This document shows, in pieces, positions 1 through 7,630 of a stretch of 64,000 bases of DNA (position 1 is the stretch's first letter; each line of letters begins with the position of its first letter). The stretch covers positions 1,156,279-1,220,278 of the forward strand of contig NZ_SJPQ01000002.1 of the NCBI RefSeq assembly GCF_007859945.1, written 5' to 3'. Source of the stretch: Pseudobythopirellula maris (lineage in GTDB: Bacteria > Planctomycetota > Planctomycetia > Pirellulales > Lacipirellulaceae). Position numbers and translations under genes: made by a program. The notes under the pieces are model-generated. The model was given only the letters and a program-made list of their open reading frames with translations. It searched no databases and had not been told where the DNA came from.

Positions 1-1114
1 GCGGCGCCGCAGCGGCGGGCTTCGCTGTAGAAGGCGGCGTCTGAGCTACTGGCGCAGGCTGCGCCTCGGGGCCCGGGGCGGCGTCCCACGGCATGGGCGA
101 CGTCTCGGCCCGGTTGGCTCGGGTCGCGGGGGGCGTGGTCGTGGGGGCCATAGGGGCCGTGGGACGGCTGCGTGGGGTTGGGGTCGGCTTTTGCAACGGG
201 CGGTATTCGCTCGGCGGCTGCGTGGGCGGCGACCGCAGCGGTTGGTACGCCGGGGGGCTGAGCGCCATCGCGCCGGGATCGGGCGCCGCGAAATCGCCGT
301 ACGGCGACGCTTCTTTCTTCTCCTCGGCTGGGCTGGGCTCGGGCGAGTCGGGTGTGTCTTCCGGAATCGAATCGGCAATCAGGCTCTCGAATGTGCTCTC
401 GCCGCTGCTGGCCTCATCGGCGGCCTCGGCATTGGGGGCGTCGGCCTCTGGAGCCGCAGGGCCGGCGTCTGGCTGCACCTTGGAGAAGAGTTGCTTCGTC
501 ATGTCGGGCATCTCCGAGCCCGCGCTCTCGTCGCTGGTGTTGGAGTCCCACGGCAGCGGCTGCCCGGACGCCGGGTAGCGGCCCGGGGGCGTGGAGGGCG
601 TTCCCGAGCCGCGGGCCGGCGCCTCATCGGCCCCCGCTCGATCGACCCCCGCATTCTCTGCAAGCATCGATCCAAACGGGTCGCTGCCTTGCTCGTCGGC
701 CGGCTCCTCGGGCGTCGAGGCGGTGGCGTCGTAGGGGAACGGGTCGTCGTCCTCCGCCGCCGACTCGTTGGCGAACGAATCGGCTTGGCCCTGGGGAACT
801 TCGGCCGCGAAAGGGTCGTCAAACGGGTCGTCTGCGTATGCTTCGCTAGCAGAGAGCCCCTCGGACGCCGCGATTGGGTCCTCGACGCCCTGCGGGGAAT
901 CATCTTCCGCCGGGGCTTCTGAAGAGGCTGGGTCGAACGGTGCGGACTCCTCGGCGGCGCCATCGTCGGCCGCATCGTTGTAGCCCACTTGCTTGGTGCA
1001 GCCGCTCAACAGCAGGAGTGCGGGCGCCAGCAGCACAAAAAAGGCGACCGCCGCCCGCCGTTTCGGGAGGAATCGGTGGGTGAGCGAAACGGCGTTCGAC
1101 GCGACGCGAGGCAT
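1..1114 (-). CDS. Acidic, proline-rich lipoprotein, 3' end outside window
   Basis: The reading frame is open from the ATG at 1114 down to base 1, so about 371 residues are visible and the C-terminus is missing. The N-terminus has a basic stretch, a hydrophobic core and a lipobox ending LLLSGC with the lipidated cysteine near residue 39, so it should be a membrane-anchored lipoprotein. The rest is low-complexity, rich in Ala, Pro, Asp, Glu and Ser, and looks disordered. It contains four D-P-F motifs (for example DDPFDDPF). No catalytic domain is recognisable. The exported protein at 10907-11566 has the same D-P-F habit. It is transcribed away from the metallophosphoesterase gene at 1414. Function unknown; the reading frame and lipoprotein call are well supported. 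Confidence 0.8.
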   Translation of the reverse strand, partial: MPRVASNAVSLTHRFLPKRRAAVAFFVLLAPALLLLSGCTKQVGYNDAADDGAAEESAPFDPASSEAPAEDDSPQGVEDPIAASEGLSASEAYADDPFDDPFAAEVPQGQADSFANESAAEDDDPFPYDATASTPEEPADEQGSDPFGSMLAENAGVDRAGADEAPARGSGTPSTPPGRYPASGQPLPWDSNTSDESAGSEMPDMTKQLFSKVQPDAGPAAPEADAPNAEAADEASSGESTFESLIADSIPEDTPDSPEPSPAEEKKEASPYGDFAAPDPGAMALSPPAYQPLRSPPTQPPSEYRPLQKPTPTPRSRPTAPMAPTTTPPATRANRAETSPMPWDAAPGPEAQPAPVAQTPPSTAKPAAAAP

Positions 1115-1413
1115 GACGTAAATGTTCATCGGACACGGGTCATCGGACTTCGAGACGGCGAGCAGGGGCTGTGGGACGGAGCCCTCCCCCCGACAGCCGC
1201 CAAAACCTTCATATTACGGCCACTTGGGCGGCTCCGCTCACATAATAAGCGTACAAACCGCCTCGCTGGCGATTTCTTCGTTGCCCCAAGCGGCACAGCC
1301 GAAATAATAGCGGTCGCCCCGCCATCCGCCCCACCCCACTACTCGCCCCCCTCGGCGCCACGCTCCGGCGCAACCCACACCGACTCACCCCTCTGATCAA
1401 ACCGTCCGCTAGC

Positions 1414-2307
1414 ATGCCCGATCCTCCCGCACCGATGAGCCGACGCCGATTCCTGGCCAAGGCGGCCGCGATTAGCGCGGTGGGGGCGACCGGACTGGGC
1501 GCCTACACCTGGCGGCTCGAACCGCACTGGATCGAGATGGTCACACGCGACATGCCGCTCGCCGGCCTGCCGCGTCGGCTGTGGGACCAACGGCTGGTGC
1601 AGATCAGCGACCTGCACGCGGGCGACGAGGTCGACGACAACTACCTTCTCGCCGCTCTGCGCCGCGTGCGCTCGATGCGGCCGGCGGGTGTCGTGATCAC
1701 CGGGGACTTCATGACCTGCGAGCGGGGCGAGCAGATCGCCAAGACACGCGACCTGCTGGCCGAGCTCGCCCCCCACGAGACCCCCACCTTCGCCGTGCTT
1801 GGCAACCACGACCACGGCGCGCACTACCGCCATCCTCAGGTCGCCCGCGACCTGGTCGAGGCGTTGCGGTCGATCGGGGTGCGCATGCTCGAGAACGAGA
1901 CACAAGACCTGCACGGGCTTCCGATCGTTGGCTGCGGCGACCTGTGGGCGAAGGAGTGCGACCTGAAAGCGGCGATCCGCGGGAACGGCCCCACGGACGA
2001 CGCGATCTATTTGACGCACAACCCCGACAGCGTCGACCTGCCCGAATGGCGCGACGCCCGCGGCTGGGTGCTGGCGGGCCACACGCACGGCGGGCAATGC
2101 CGGTTCCCGTTCTTGGGGGCGCCGATCTTGCCCGTCGAGAACCGCGACTACGTGTCGGGTGAGATCGCGCTCAGCGAAGGGCGACGGCTCTACATCAACC
2201 GCGGCCTCGGCTACAAGATGCGGGTCCGGTTCGGCGCCCGGCCGGAGATCACCACCTTCCGTCTCGCCCCGCTCGACGGGCGCCAGGCCGAGCGGCGGTC
2301 CGTCTAA
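1414..2307 (+). CDS. Tat-exported calcineurin-like metallophosphoesterase
   Basis: 297 residues. The N-terminus carries a twin-arginine motif (SRRRFLAK, residues 9-16) before a short hydrophobic stretch, so the enzyme is probably exported folded by Tat. The metallophosphoesterase signature is complete: DLH (D66, H68), GDF (D98), GNHDHG (N131, H132) and GHTHGG (H223, H225), which bind the dinuclear metal centre. This arrangement resembles the YkuE/LpxG-like branch, whose members hydrolyse phosphoesters or pyrophosphates of lipids; the substrate here cannot be told. A second in-frame ATG lies seven codons downstream, just before the twin arginines, and is an equally good start. It stands alone and diverges from the lipoprotein gene, the two starts being 299 bases apart. 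Confidence 0.9.
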   Translation: MPDPPAPMSRRRFLAKAAAISAVGATGLGAYTWRLEPHWIEMVTRDMPLAGLPRRLWDQRLVQISDLHAGDEVDDNYLLAALRRVRSMRPAGVVITGDFMTCERGEQIAKTRDLLAELAPHETPTFAVLGNHDHGAHYRHPQVARDLVEALRSIGVRMLENETQDLHGLPIVGCGDLWAKECDLKAAIRGNGPTDDAIYLTHNPDSVDLPEWRDARGWVLAGHTHGGQCRFPFLGAPILPVENRDYVSGEIALSEGRRLYINRGLGYKMRVRFGARPEITTFRLAPLDGRQAERRSV

Positions 2308-2451
2308 CGACGCACCGGCCGACGCGCCGATTGGCGCGATTGAGCGGGCCACAAGGGTGAAGCCGCGGCCATCCACAAGTTCTTTGTCGCCCACTCAGGC
2401 GATCGGCTGGACAACGCCCCCGCCGCGACGCATCTATTTCATTGGGCACTT

Positions 2452-2487
2452 GCTCTCGAGCGATCTCACACTGGCTCTCGAGCGATC
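2452..2487. promoter_or_regulatory. Pair of CTCGAG-centred direct repeats upstream of AAA ATPase gene
   Basis: The 14-base word GCTCTCGAGCGATC occurs at 2452-2465 and again at 2474-2487. The start-to-start spacing is 22 bases, about two helical turns, and each copy contains a CTCGAG palindrome. It lies about 110 bases before the ATG at 2596. This is a candidate operator only; the binding protein is unknown. Confidence 0.35.
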
Positions 2488-2595
2488 GCACGCCGGCGAA
2501 CACCGCGGGTCGCGCCGCGTGGGTTAGCCCCCTCCGCCTCCTTCCCTGCCTCCCCCCCCGACGCCCCCCGCCGGGGCGCCACGGAGAAGCCACCG

Positions 2596-3954
2596 ATGCA
2601 GCCCACCAGCGAAGGCCTCGCACTGAGCGCCGCCGGCGCCCCGCCGGCCGGTCTAGCCGATTGGAAGCCGCCGGGTTTGTCGCCACAGCCTACCGCTCCG
2701 CCGCGGGCGCTCGAGCCGCCCCCCGAGCCGCAAACGCTCGAGCAGGCCGGCCTCACCGCCGCGCTCGTCGAGGGCCTCGTTCTGAAGGTGCTGCTGCACT
2801 CGGGCGCCTCTTCGGGACGCGACGTGGCCGATCGCACCCGGCTCTCGCGCGCCTTGGTGAGCGAGACGCTCGGCCGGTTGCGCGACGACTTGCAGGTGAC
2901 GATCAAAGGCCAGGCCGGTCCCAGCGACTACATTTACCAGTTGAGCGAGGCGGGGTTCGCCGCCGCCCGTCGCTGCGTGGAGCAAGCCAACTACGCCGAC
3001 GCCGCCCCCGTGCCGCTCGAGGCCTACGAGCGCGCGATGCGTGGGCAGTCGCTCGGCTCGTCGCGGGTGGGCCTCGAACAACTCCGCACGGCGCTCGCCG
3101 AGCTCACCCTCCGCCCCGAGCTGCTGAGCCTGTTGGCCCAGGCGATCAACGACGGTCGCGGCATGTTCCTGTTCGGCTCGCCCGGCAACGGCAAGACCTC
3201 GATCGCCGAGCGCGTTTGCCGGGCGTTCGGCGAGTCGATCTGGATCCCCCGCGCGGTGAGCGTGGGCGGCGACATGATCCGGCTGTTCGACGCGAGCTGC
3301 CACGAGGAGATCGACGACCCGTCGCTCGCCGCGGCGCGCTACGACCGCCGCTGGGTCCTCATCCGCCGGCCGACGGTGGTCGTCGGCGGCGAGCTGACGC
3401 TCGACCAGCTCGACCCGGCGTTCAACGCCGACTCGGGCGTGAGCGAGGCGCCGGTGCAGCTCAAGGCGTGCGGCGGGGCGCTGGTGATCGACGACTTCGG
3501 CCGCCAGCGGGCCAGCAGCACCGAGATCCTCAACCGGCTGATCGTGCCTCTCGAGAAGCGGTTCGACTTCCTCAGCCTGGCGAGCGGCCGGCAACTGCAG
3601 GTCCCCTTCGAGACGCTCTTCGTCCTGTCGACCAACCTCGAGCCGCGCGAGCTGGTGGATGAGGCGTTCCTGCGCCGCATCCCGTACAAGATCGAGGTCG
3701 ACGACCCGAGCGAGCAGCAATTCCGCAGCCTGCTCAACGCCGAAGCGGCCCGCGCCGGCTACCGGCTCGCGCCGGAGGCGGCCGACTTGCTGCTGAGCGA
3801 GCATTACCGCGGCGCGGACCGACCGATGCGTTTCTGCCACCCCCGTGACTTGGTGCGCCAGGCGGTGAACTTCTGCGAGGTCCACGGCCGCCCGCCGGTC
3901 GTCGACGAGGAGGCTCTCGGTGCGGCGGTGCGGAACTACTTCGCCGGGCTGTGA
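2596..3954 (+). CDS. AAA ATPase with N-terminal winged-helix region
   Basis: 452 residues. A Pro/Ala-rich leader (residues 1-50) is followed by a winged-helix-like segment (about 55-125, including a SRALVSETLGRL recognition-helix-like stretch) and an AAA domain. Walker A is GSPGNGKT (194-201), Walker B is LVIDD (296-300), and sensor 1 is STN with N347. An RRIPYK segment near 361 resembles the arginine finger of MoxR/COG0714-like ATPases. Related planctomycete proteins are often annotated as ATPases with chaperone activity near pilus genes. No pilus gene flanks it here, so its partner is unknown. An ATG at 2596 begins the frame and a GGAG lies upstream. Confidence 0.8.
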   Translation: MQPTSEGLALSAAGAPPAGLADWKPPGLSPQPTAPPRALEPPPEPQTLEQAGLTAALVEGLVLKVLLHSGASSGRDVADRTRLSRALVSETLGRLRDDLQVTIKGQAGPSDYIYQLSEAGFAAARRCVEQANYADAAPVPLEAYERAMRGQSLGSSRVGLEQLRTALAELTLRPELLSLLAQAINDGRGMFLFGSPGNGKTSIAERVCRAFGESIWIPRAVSVGGDMIRLFDASCHEEIDDPSLAAARYDRRWVLIRRPTVVVGGELTLDQLDPAFNADSGVSEAPVQLKACGGALVIDDFGRQRASSTEILNRLIVPLEKRFDFLSLASGRQLQVPFETLFVLSTNLEPRELVDEAFLRRIPYKIEVDDPSEQQFRSLLNAEAARAGYRLAPEAADLLLSEHYRGADRPMRFCHPRDLVRQAVNFCEVHGRPPVVDEEALGAAVRNYFAGL

Positions 3955-4007
3955 CGGCGGCTGTGGGCCCGTGCGGCCGCCGTTGATGGCGAACCGAACA
4001 GGAATCC

Positions 4008-4110
4008 TGTAGGGGCCGCCCTCTGTGGCGGCCCGAACCCCGGCGGGCGAGCGCGTCCCTGACAGGTGAACCGGCGCCCGGGGCCGGAACGCCACAGAGG
4101 GCGTTCCCCA
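4008..4110. repeat. Intergenic inverted repeat, GCCCTCTGTGGCG family
   Basis: The left arm (4008-4041) and right arm (4079-4110) are imperfect reverse complements sharing GCCCTCTGTGGCG and flanking G/C tracts, around a loop of about 40 bases. A related element lies at 34996-35103. It fills much of the 313-base gap between the ATPase and methyltransferase genes, in which no other gene is visible. Confidence 0.75.
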
Positions 4111-4267
4111 GAGCGGATTGGTTCGCGTCGCTATCCGAGGGTGCGAAGCCGCGAGTCCTTCCCCCGCCCACGGGGTTTGTCGCCCCCGGGCGACCTCCCT
4201 AAGCTATCGGAGAGCCTCGCCCGCCGTGCGAAGCCGCCGTGCTCCGCTTCGCCCAGCGCCCGCCGCC

Positions 4268-4903
4268 ATGCTCCGTCCTGTCCCGCTCGACCCGAAATCG
4301 GCGCCGCTGCCCCAGCGCATCAAACGCTTGCTCGACGACGCCGACAAGCGGATCGAGCGGCTGGTGCACGAGCGTCGCGAGACGCCGATGCCCGCCTTCG
4401 TGCCGAGCGACTTTGTCGACACGTACTGGGCCCTCACGGCGATCGAAGATCTCGGCCTGGCGCCCGGCCACCGCTTCTGCGAGTGGGGCAGCGGCGCCGG
4501 CGTGGTCACGCTGCTGGCCGCCACGCTCGGCCTGGACGCCATCGGCGTGGAGATCGAGGAAGACCTCGTCGACCTGGCCGTCGCGCTCGGCGAAGACCAC
4601 GAGATCGAGGCCGACTTCGTCTGCGCGTCGTTCGTCCCCGACGGCGGCGACGAGATCCTCGACGACCTCCACGCCGGTGACCAGCAAGACTGCACCTGGC
4701 TGCGCAGCGACGGCCAGAACGCCTACGAGCTGCTAGACCTCGAGCCGGACGACTTCGACCTGGTGTTCGCCTACCCCTGGCCCGGCGAGGAGCGGATGGT
4801 GTTCGACCTGTTCGACGAGTTCGCCGCCGAGGGCGCCCTGCTGCTCACCTACCACGGGCAAGAGGGGCTGCGGCTGCAACGCAAGGCGAAGCGCAAGCGT
4901 TGA
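4268..4903 (+). CDS. SAM-dependent methyltransferase-like protein
   Basis: 211 residues from the ATG at 4268. The frame stays open upstream to 4118, but that extension is unlike the family and overlaps repeat-flanking sequence. The motif EWGSGAG followed by a hydrophobic strand and GVEIEE matches the nucleotide-binding loop and acidic ribose-binding residue of class I Rossmann methyltransferases. The later DLVFAYPWPGEE resembles the motif IV region with a D/N-P-P-like position. The substrate is unknown. Its TGA overlaps the ATG of the UbiD-like gene by one base (TGATG), so the two are probably translationally coupled. Confidence 0.7.
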   Translation: MLRPVPLDPKSAPLPQRIKRLLDDADKRIERLVHERRETPMPAFVPSDFVDTYWALTAIEDLGLAPGHRFCEWGSGAGVVTLLAATLGLDAIGVEIEEDLVDLAVALGEDHEIEADFVCASFVPDGGDEILDDLHAGDQQDCTWLRSDGQNAYELLDLEPDDFDLVFAYPWPGEERMVFDLFDEFAAEGALLLTYHGQEGLRLQRKAKRKR

Positions 4904-6912
4904 TGACAACCAACCGATTGCGGGAGGCGTCTCAGACGCCTCCCGCAGCACGAACCGACCTGCGAAATCCAGACGGTCTTCCCTTGGGCTACCACTCGCT
5001 CCGCCACTGCCTGACCGACCTCGAGCGCCACGATCACCTGCGCCGGATCGACGCGCCGGTCGACGCGTACCTCGAGGCGGCCGCCATCCACCGCCGGGTC
5101 TACGCCGCCGGCGGGCCGGCGCTGTGGTTCGAGAACGTCGCCGGATGCCGGTTCTCGATGGCGAGCAACCTGTTCGGCACGCTCGAGCGTTCGCGGCTGA
5201 TGTTCCGCGACACGTACGAGACCGTTCAGCGGCTGGTCGAGCTGAAGATCGATCCGACGCGCGCCCTCCGCTCGCCGCTGCGCTACGCCGGCGCGCCGCT
5301 CGCCGCCTTGCGGACCTTGCCCAAGCCCGTCCGCAGCGGGCCGGTCATGGAGAGCGAGGCCCATCTCTCCGAGCTGCCGCAGATGACCAGCTGGCCCCGC
5401 GACGGCGGGCCGTTCGTCACGCTGCCGATCGTCTACAGCGAGGACCCCGACGCGCCCGGCCTGAAGCGATCGAACATCGGCATGTACCGCATCCAGCTCG
5501 CTGGCGCCGAGTACGAGACGGACCACGAAGTCGGCCTGCACTACCAGCTGCACCGCTCGATCGGCGTCCACCAAGCCGCCGCGATGCGTCGCGGCGAGCC
5601 GCTGAAGGTGAACGTCTTCGTCGGCGGCACGCCGGCGATGAACCTCTCGGCCGTGATGCCGCTGCCCGAGGGGATGAGCGAGCTCACGTTCGCTGGCGCC
5701 TTGGGCGGCCGCCGCATCCGCATGGCGAAGCGACCCGGCGGCCTGCCGGTTTACGCCGACGCCGACTTCGCCATCTGCGGCGAGGTGATTCACGACGGCG
5801 ACGCCGCGCTGATGAAACCCGAGGGGCCCTTCGGCGACCATCTGGGCTACTACTCGCTCGCCCACCCGTTCCCCGTGCTACGAGTGGAGAAGGTCTACTG
5901 CCGGGCGAACGCGATCTGGCCGTTCACCGTCGTGGGCCGCCCGCCGCAAGAAGACACGGCGTTCGGCGAGCTGATCCACGACCTCACCGGCCCGGTGATC
6001 CCCACGGTGCTGCCGGGCGTGCGGGGCGTTCACGCCGTCGACGCCGCCGGCGTCCACCCGCTGCTGCTGGCGGTCGGGAGCGAACGCTACATGCCGTTCA
6101 TGCAGGAAACCCGCCCGCAGGAGCTGCTCACGCAGGCGTGTGCGATCTTGGGCCAGGGGCAGCTGTCGTTAGCTAAGTATTTGTTCATCGCCAATGGCGA
6201 CGACAAGCCGGCGCCCGACCTGCACGACATCCGCGCCTTCCTCGGCCACGTGCTGGAGCGGGCCGATTGGTCGCGCGACCTGCACTTCCACACCGAAACG
6301 ACGATCGACACACTCGACTACTCGGGCGACGGCCTGAACGCCGGCTCGAAGCTGGTGGTGGCCGCCTGCGGCCCGGCGCGCTTCGAGCTGGCGACCGAAC
6401 TGCCTAGCGACCTGCGTCTGCCCGACGGCTTCGCCGACCCCCGCGTGGCGTTGCCGGGCGTGTTAGCGGTGCGGGCGCCGCGGCTGCCGGAGCCGACCTT
6501 CGACTACGACGCCTCGCGACGCGACCCGGCGCTCGGCGCCGCGGTCGAGCGGGCCGGCTTGGCCCGCAGCGAGTCGCAATCGGCCGCCGACCTGCGCCGC
6601 TTCGGCGAGTCGCTCACGGCCGCCGAGCCGATCGGCCGCTTCCGGCTGGTCGTGCTGTGCGACGACCCGGCGTTCGTGGCAGAAAGCCTCGGCAACTTCC
6701 TGTGGGTCACGTTCACCCGCAGCAACCCGGCGGCCGACATCGGCGGCGTCGAGGCCTTCACGCACCAGAAGCACTGGGGCTGCCGCGGCTCGCTCGTGAT
6801 CGACGCCCGCACCAAGCCACACCACGCCCCCGTGCTGGAGGAAGACCCCGAGGTGTCGGCCCGGGTCGAGGCGATGGCCGGGCCCGGCGGGCCGCTGGCG
6901 GGGCTTCTCTGA
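4903..6912 (+). CDS. UbiD-family decarboxylase
   Basis: About 669 residues from the ATG at 4903. It belongs to the UbiD family of reversible (de)carboxylases that use prenylated FMN; the conserved EGPFGDHLGYYS segment (E307) matches the family's catalytic and cofactor-proximal glutamate region. YRIQLAG and HHDFY-like aromatic metal-site contexts are also consistent. Family members decarboxylate 4-hydroxybenzoate-type or polyprenyl-benzoate substrates; a menaquinone/futalosine-pathway role is possible in planctomycetes but not shown. No UbiX flavin prenyltransferase is nearby. The first 27 codons include a perfect 14-bp palindrome (4919-4947), so the true N-terminus may lie further in, for example at a TTG near 4983 just before the conserved YHSLRHCL. 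Confidence 0.88.
   Translation: MTTNRLREASQTPPAARTDLRNPDGLPLGYHSLRHCLTDLERHDHLRRIDAPVDAYLEAAAIHRRVYAAGGPALWFENVAGCRFSMASNLFGTLERSRLMFRDTYETVQRLVELKIDPTRALRSPLRYAGAPLAALRTLPKPVRSGPVMESEAHLSELPQMTSWPRDGGPFVTLPIVYSEDPDAPGLKRSNIGMYRIQLAGAEYETDHEVGLHYQLHRSIGVHQAAAMRRGEPLKVNVFVGGTPAMNLSAVMPLPEGMSELTFAGALGGRRIRMAKRPGGLPVYADADFAICGEVIHDGDAALMKPEGPFGDHLGYYSLAHPFPVLRVEKVYCRANAIWPFTVVGRPPQEDTAFGELIHDLTGPVIPTVLPGVRGVHAVDAAGVHPLLLAVGSERYMPFMQETRPQELLTQACAILGQGQLSLAKYLFIANGDDKPAPDLHDIRAFLGHVLERADWSRDLHFHTETTIDTLDYSGDGLNAGSKLVVAACGPARFELATELPSDLRLPDGFADPRVALPGVLAVRAPRLPEPTFDYDASRRDPALGAAVERAGLARSESQSAADLRRFGESLTAAEPIGRFRLVVLCDDPAFVAESLGNFLWVTFTRSNPAADIGGVEAFTHQKHWGCRGSLVIDARTKPHHAPVLEEDPEVSARVEAMAGPGGPLAGLL
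4919..4947. repeat. Perfect 14-bp inverted repeat inside the 5' end of the UbiD-like gene
   Basis: The arms TGCGGGAGGCGTCT (4919-4932) and AGACGCCTCCCGCA (4934-4947) are exact reverse complements around a single base. It is read through in frame by the annotated decarboxylase ORF. A hairpin this strong next to a start codon would be expected to affect translation. Confidence 0.85.
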
Positions 6913-6993
6913 GCTCGGCCCCAAGAGAGCCCCGATGCTGCGTCGCTATTGTGGGCCTGCCGCTCACAGCGCCGCCACGCTACGCTGCACCCC

Positions 6994-7350
6994 ATGACCG
7001 AGTGGTTCGAAAACCTGTTCACCTTCGAGCGCGTGCCGCCGTGGCTCGACGCCCTGCCGTGGTGGGCGGTCGTTGTGTGGCTGGCGGCGTTCGGCGGCTG
7101 TGTGGGCAGCTTCCTGAACGTCGTGGCGCTCCGCGCGCCCAAGGGCAAGGACGTGGTCTTCGCCCCTTCGCATTGCCCCGTGTGCGGCCACAAGATCCGC
7201 CCCTGGCACAACCTGCCGATCATCGGCTACATGATGCTCCGCGGCCGCTGCCGCGACTGCCGGGCGCCGATCCCGGTGCGCTACTGGCTGTGGGAAGTGG
7301 CGTTCGCGGCGCTGTTCGTCGTCGCCGGGCTGCTGACGCCGTGGCTTTAG
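6994..7350 (+). CDS. Stand-alone prepilin-peptidase N-terminal (A24_N) domain protein
   Basis: 118 residues. Two hydrophobic segments flank a GSFLNVVALR motif and two CxxC pairs (C61/C64 in CPVCGH, C86/C89 in CRDC), the zinc-binding loop of the N-terminal domain of type IV prepilin peptidases. The C-terminal membrane peptidase domain with its catalytic aspartates is absent, so this is not a full peptidase. It starts 81 bases after the UbiD-like stop and is probably cotranscribed. Its TAG stop codon is formed at the left end of a 157-bp MITE; the flank on the other side of the MITE would also give TAG, so the element did not change the protein. A partner peptidase half elsewhere is possible. 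Confidence 0.8.
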   Translation: MTEWFENLFTFERVPPWLDALPWWAVVVWLAAFGGCVGSFLNVVALRAPKGKDVVFAPSHCPVCGHKIRPWHNLPIIGYMMLRGRCRDCRAPIPVRYWLWEVAFAALFVVAGLLTPWL

Positions 7351-7504
7351 AGCGGTATTCGAATTGGTGTGGACGAGCGGGGAAGCGATTGGCGGCGTGG
7401 CGAGGAAGCCGAAGCAGGCAATGCGGTGCATTGTCGATGCAGGCTGACGAAGCCATGACGCCGATCGCGAGCCGTGCGTCTACACCAATGAGCAAACCGC
7501 TCTA
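7348..7504. mobile_element. 157-bp MITE, copy 1 (TA target duplication)
   Basis: The element runs TAGAGCGG to CCGCTCTA. Its ends are imperfect inverted repeats of about 26 bases (shared ATTGGTGT and GACG positions). A near-identical copy of exactly the same length is at 41322-41478. With TA as the duplicated target, the termini GAGCGG/CCGCTC would suit IS630/Tc1-mariner-type transposition in trans. No transposase is encoded. It sits exactly on the stop codon of the preceding gene. Confidence 0.85.
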
Positions 7505-7630
7505 GTCCGGTGACGAAGGCCCCCCTCCGTGCTCTGCCTCAAGCGTCGAGATTCCGCGGCGCCTGGCCCGGTCGCCGGGGTTGGATCCGGAAGCCACGCA
7601 CTTCCCCTCCGACCGGCAAAGCGATTCTGG

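Noticed and set aside
93-922. Plus-strand frames over the left edge
   Set aside because: The minus-strand lipoprotein has a signal, lipobox and normal codon use; the plus frames are shadows.
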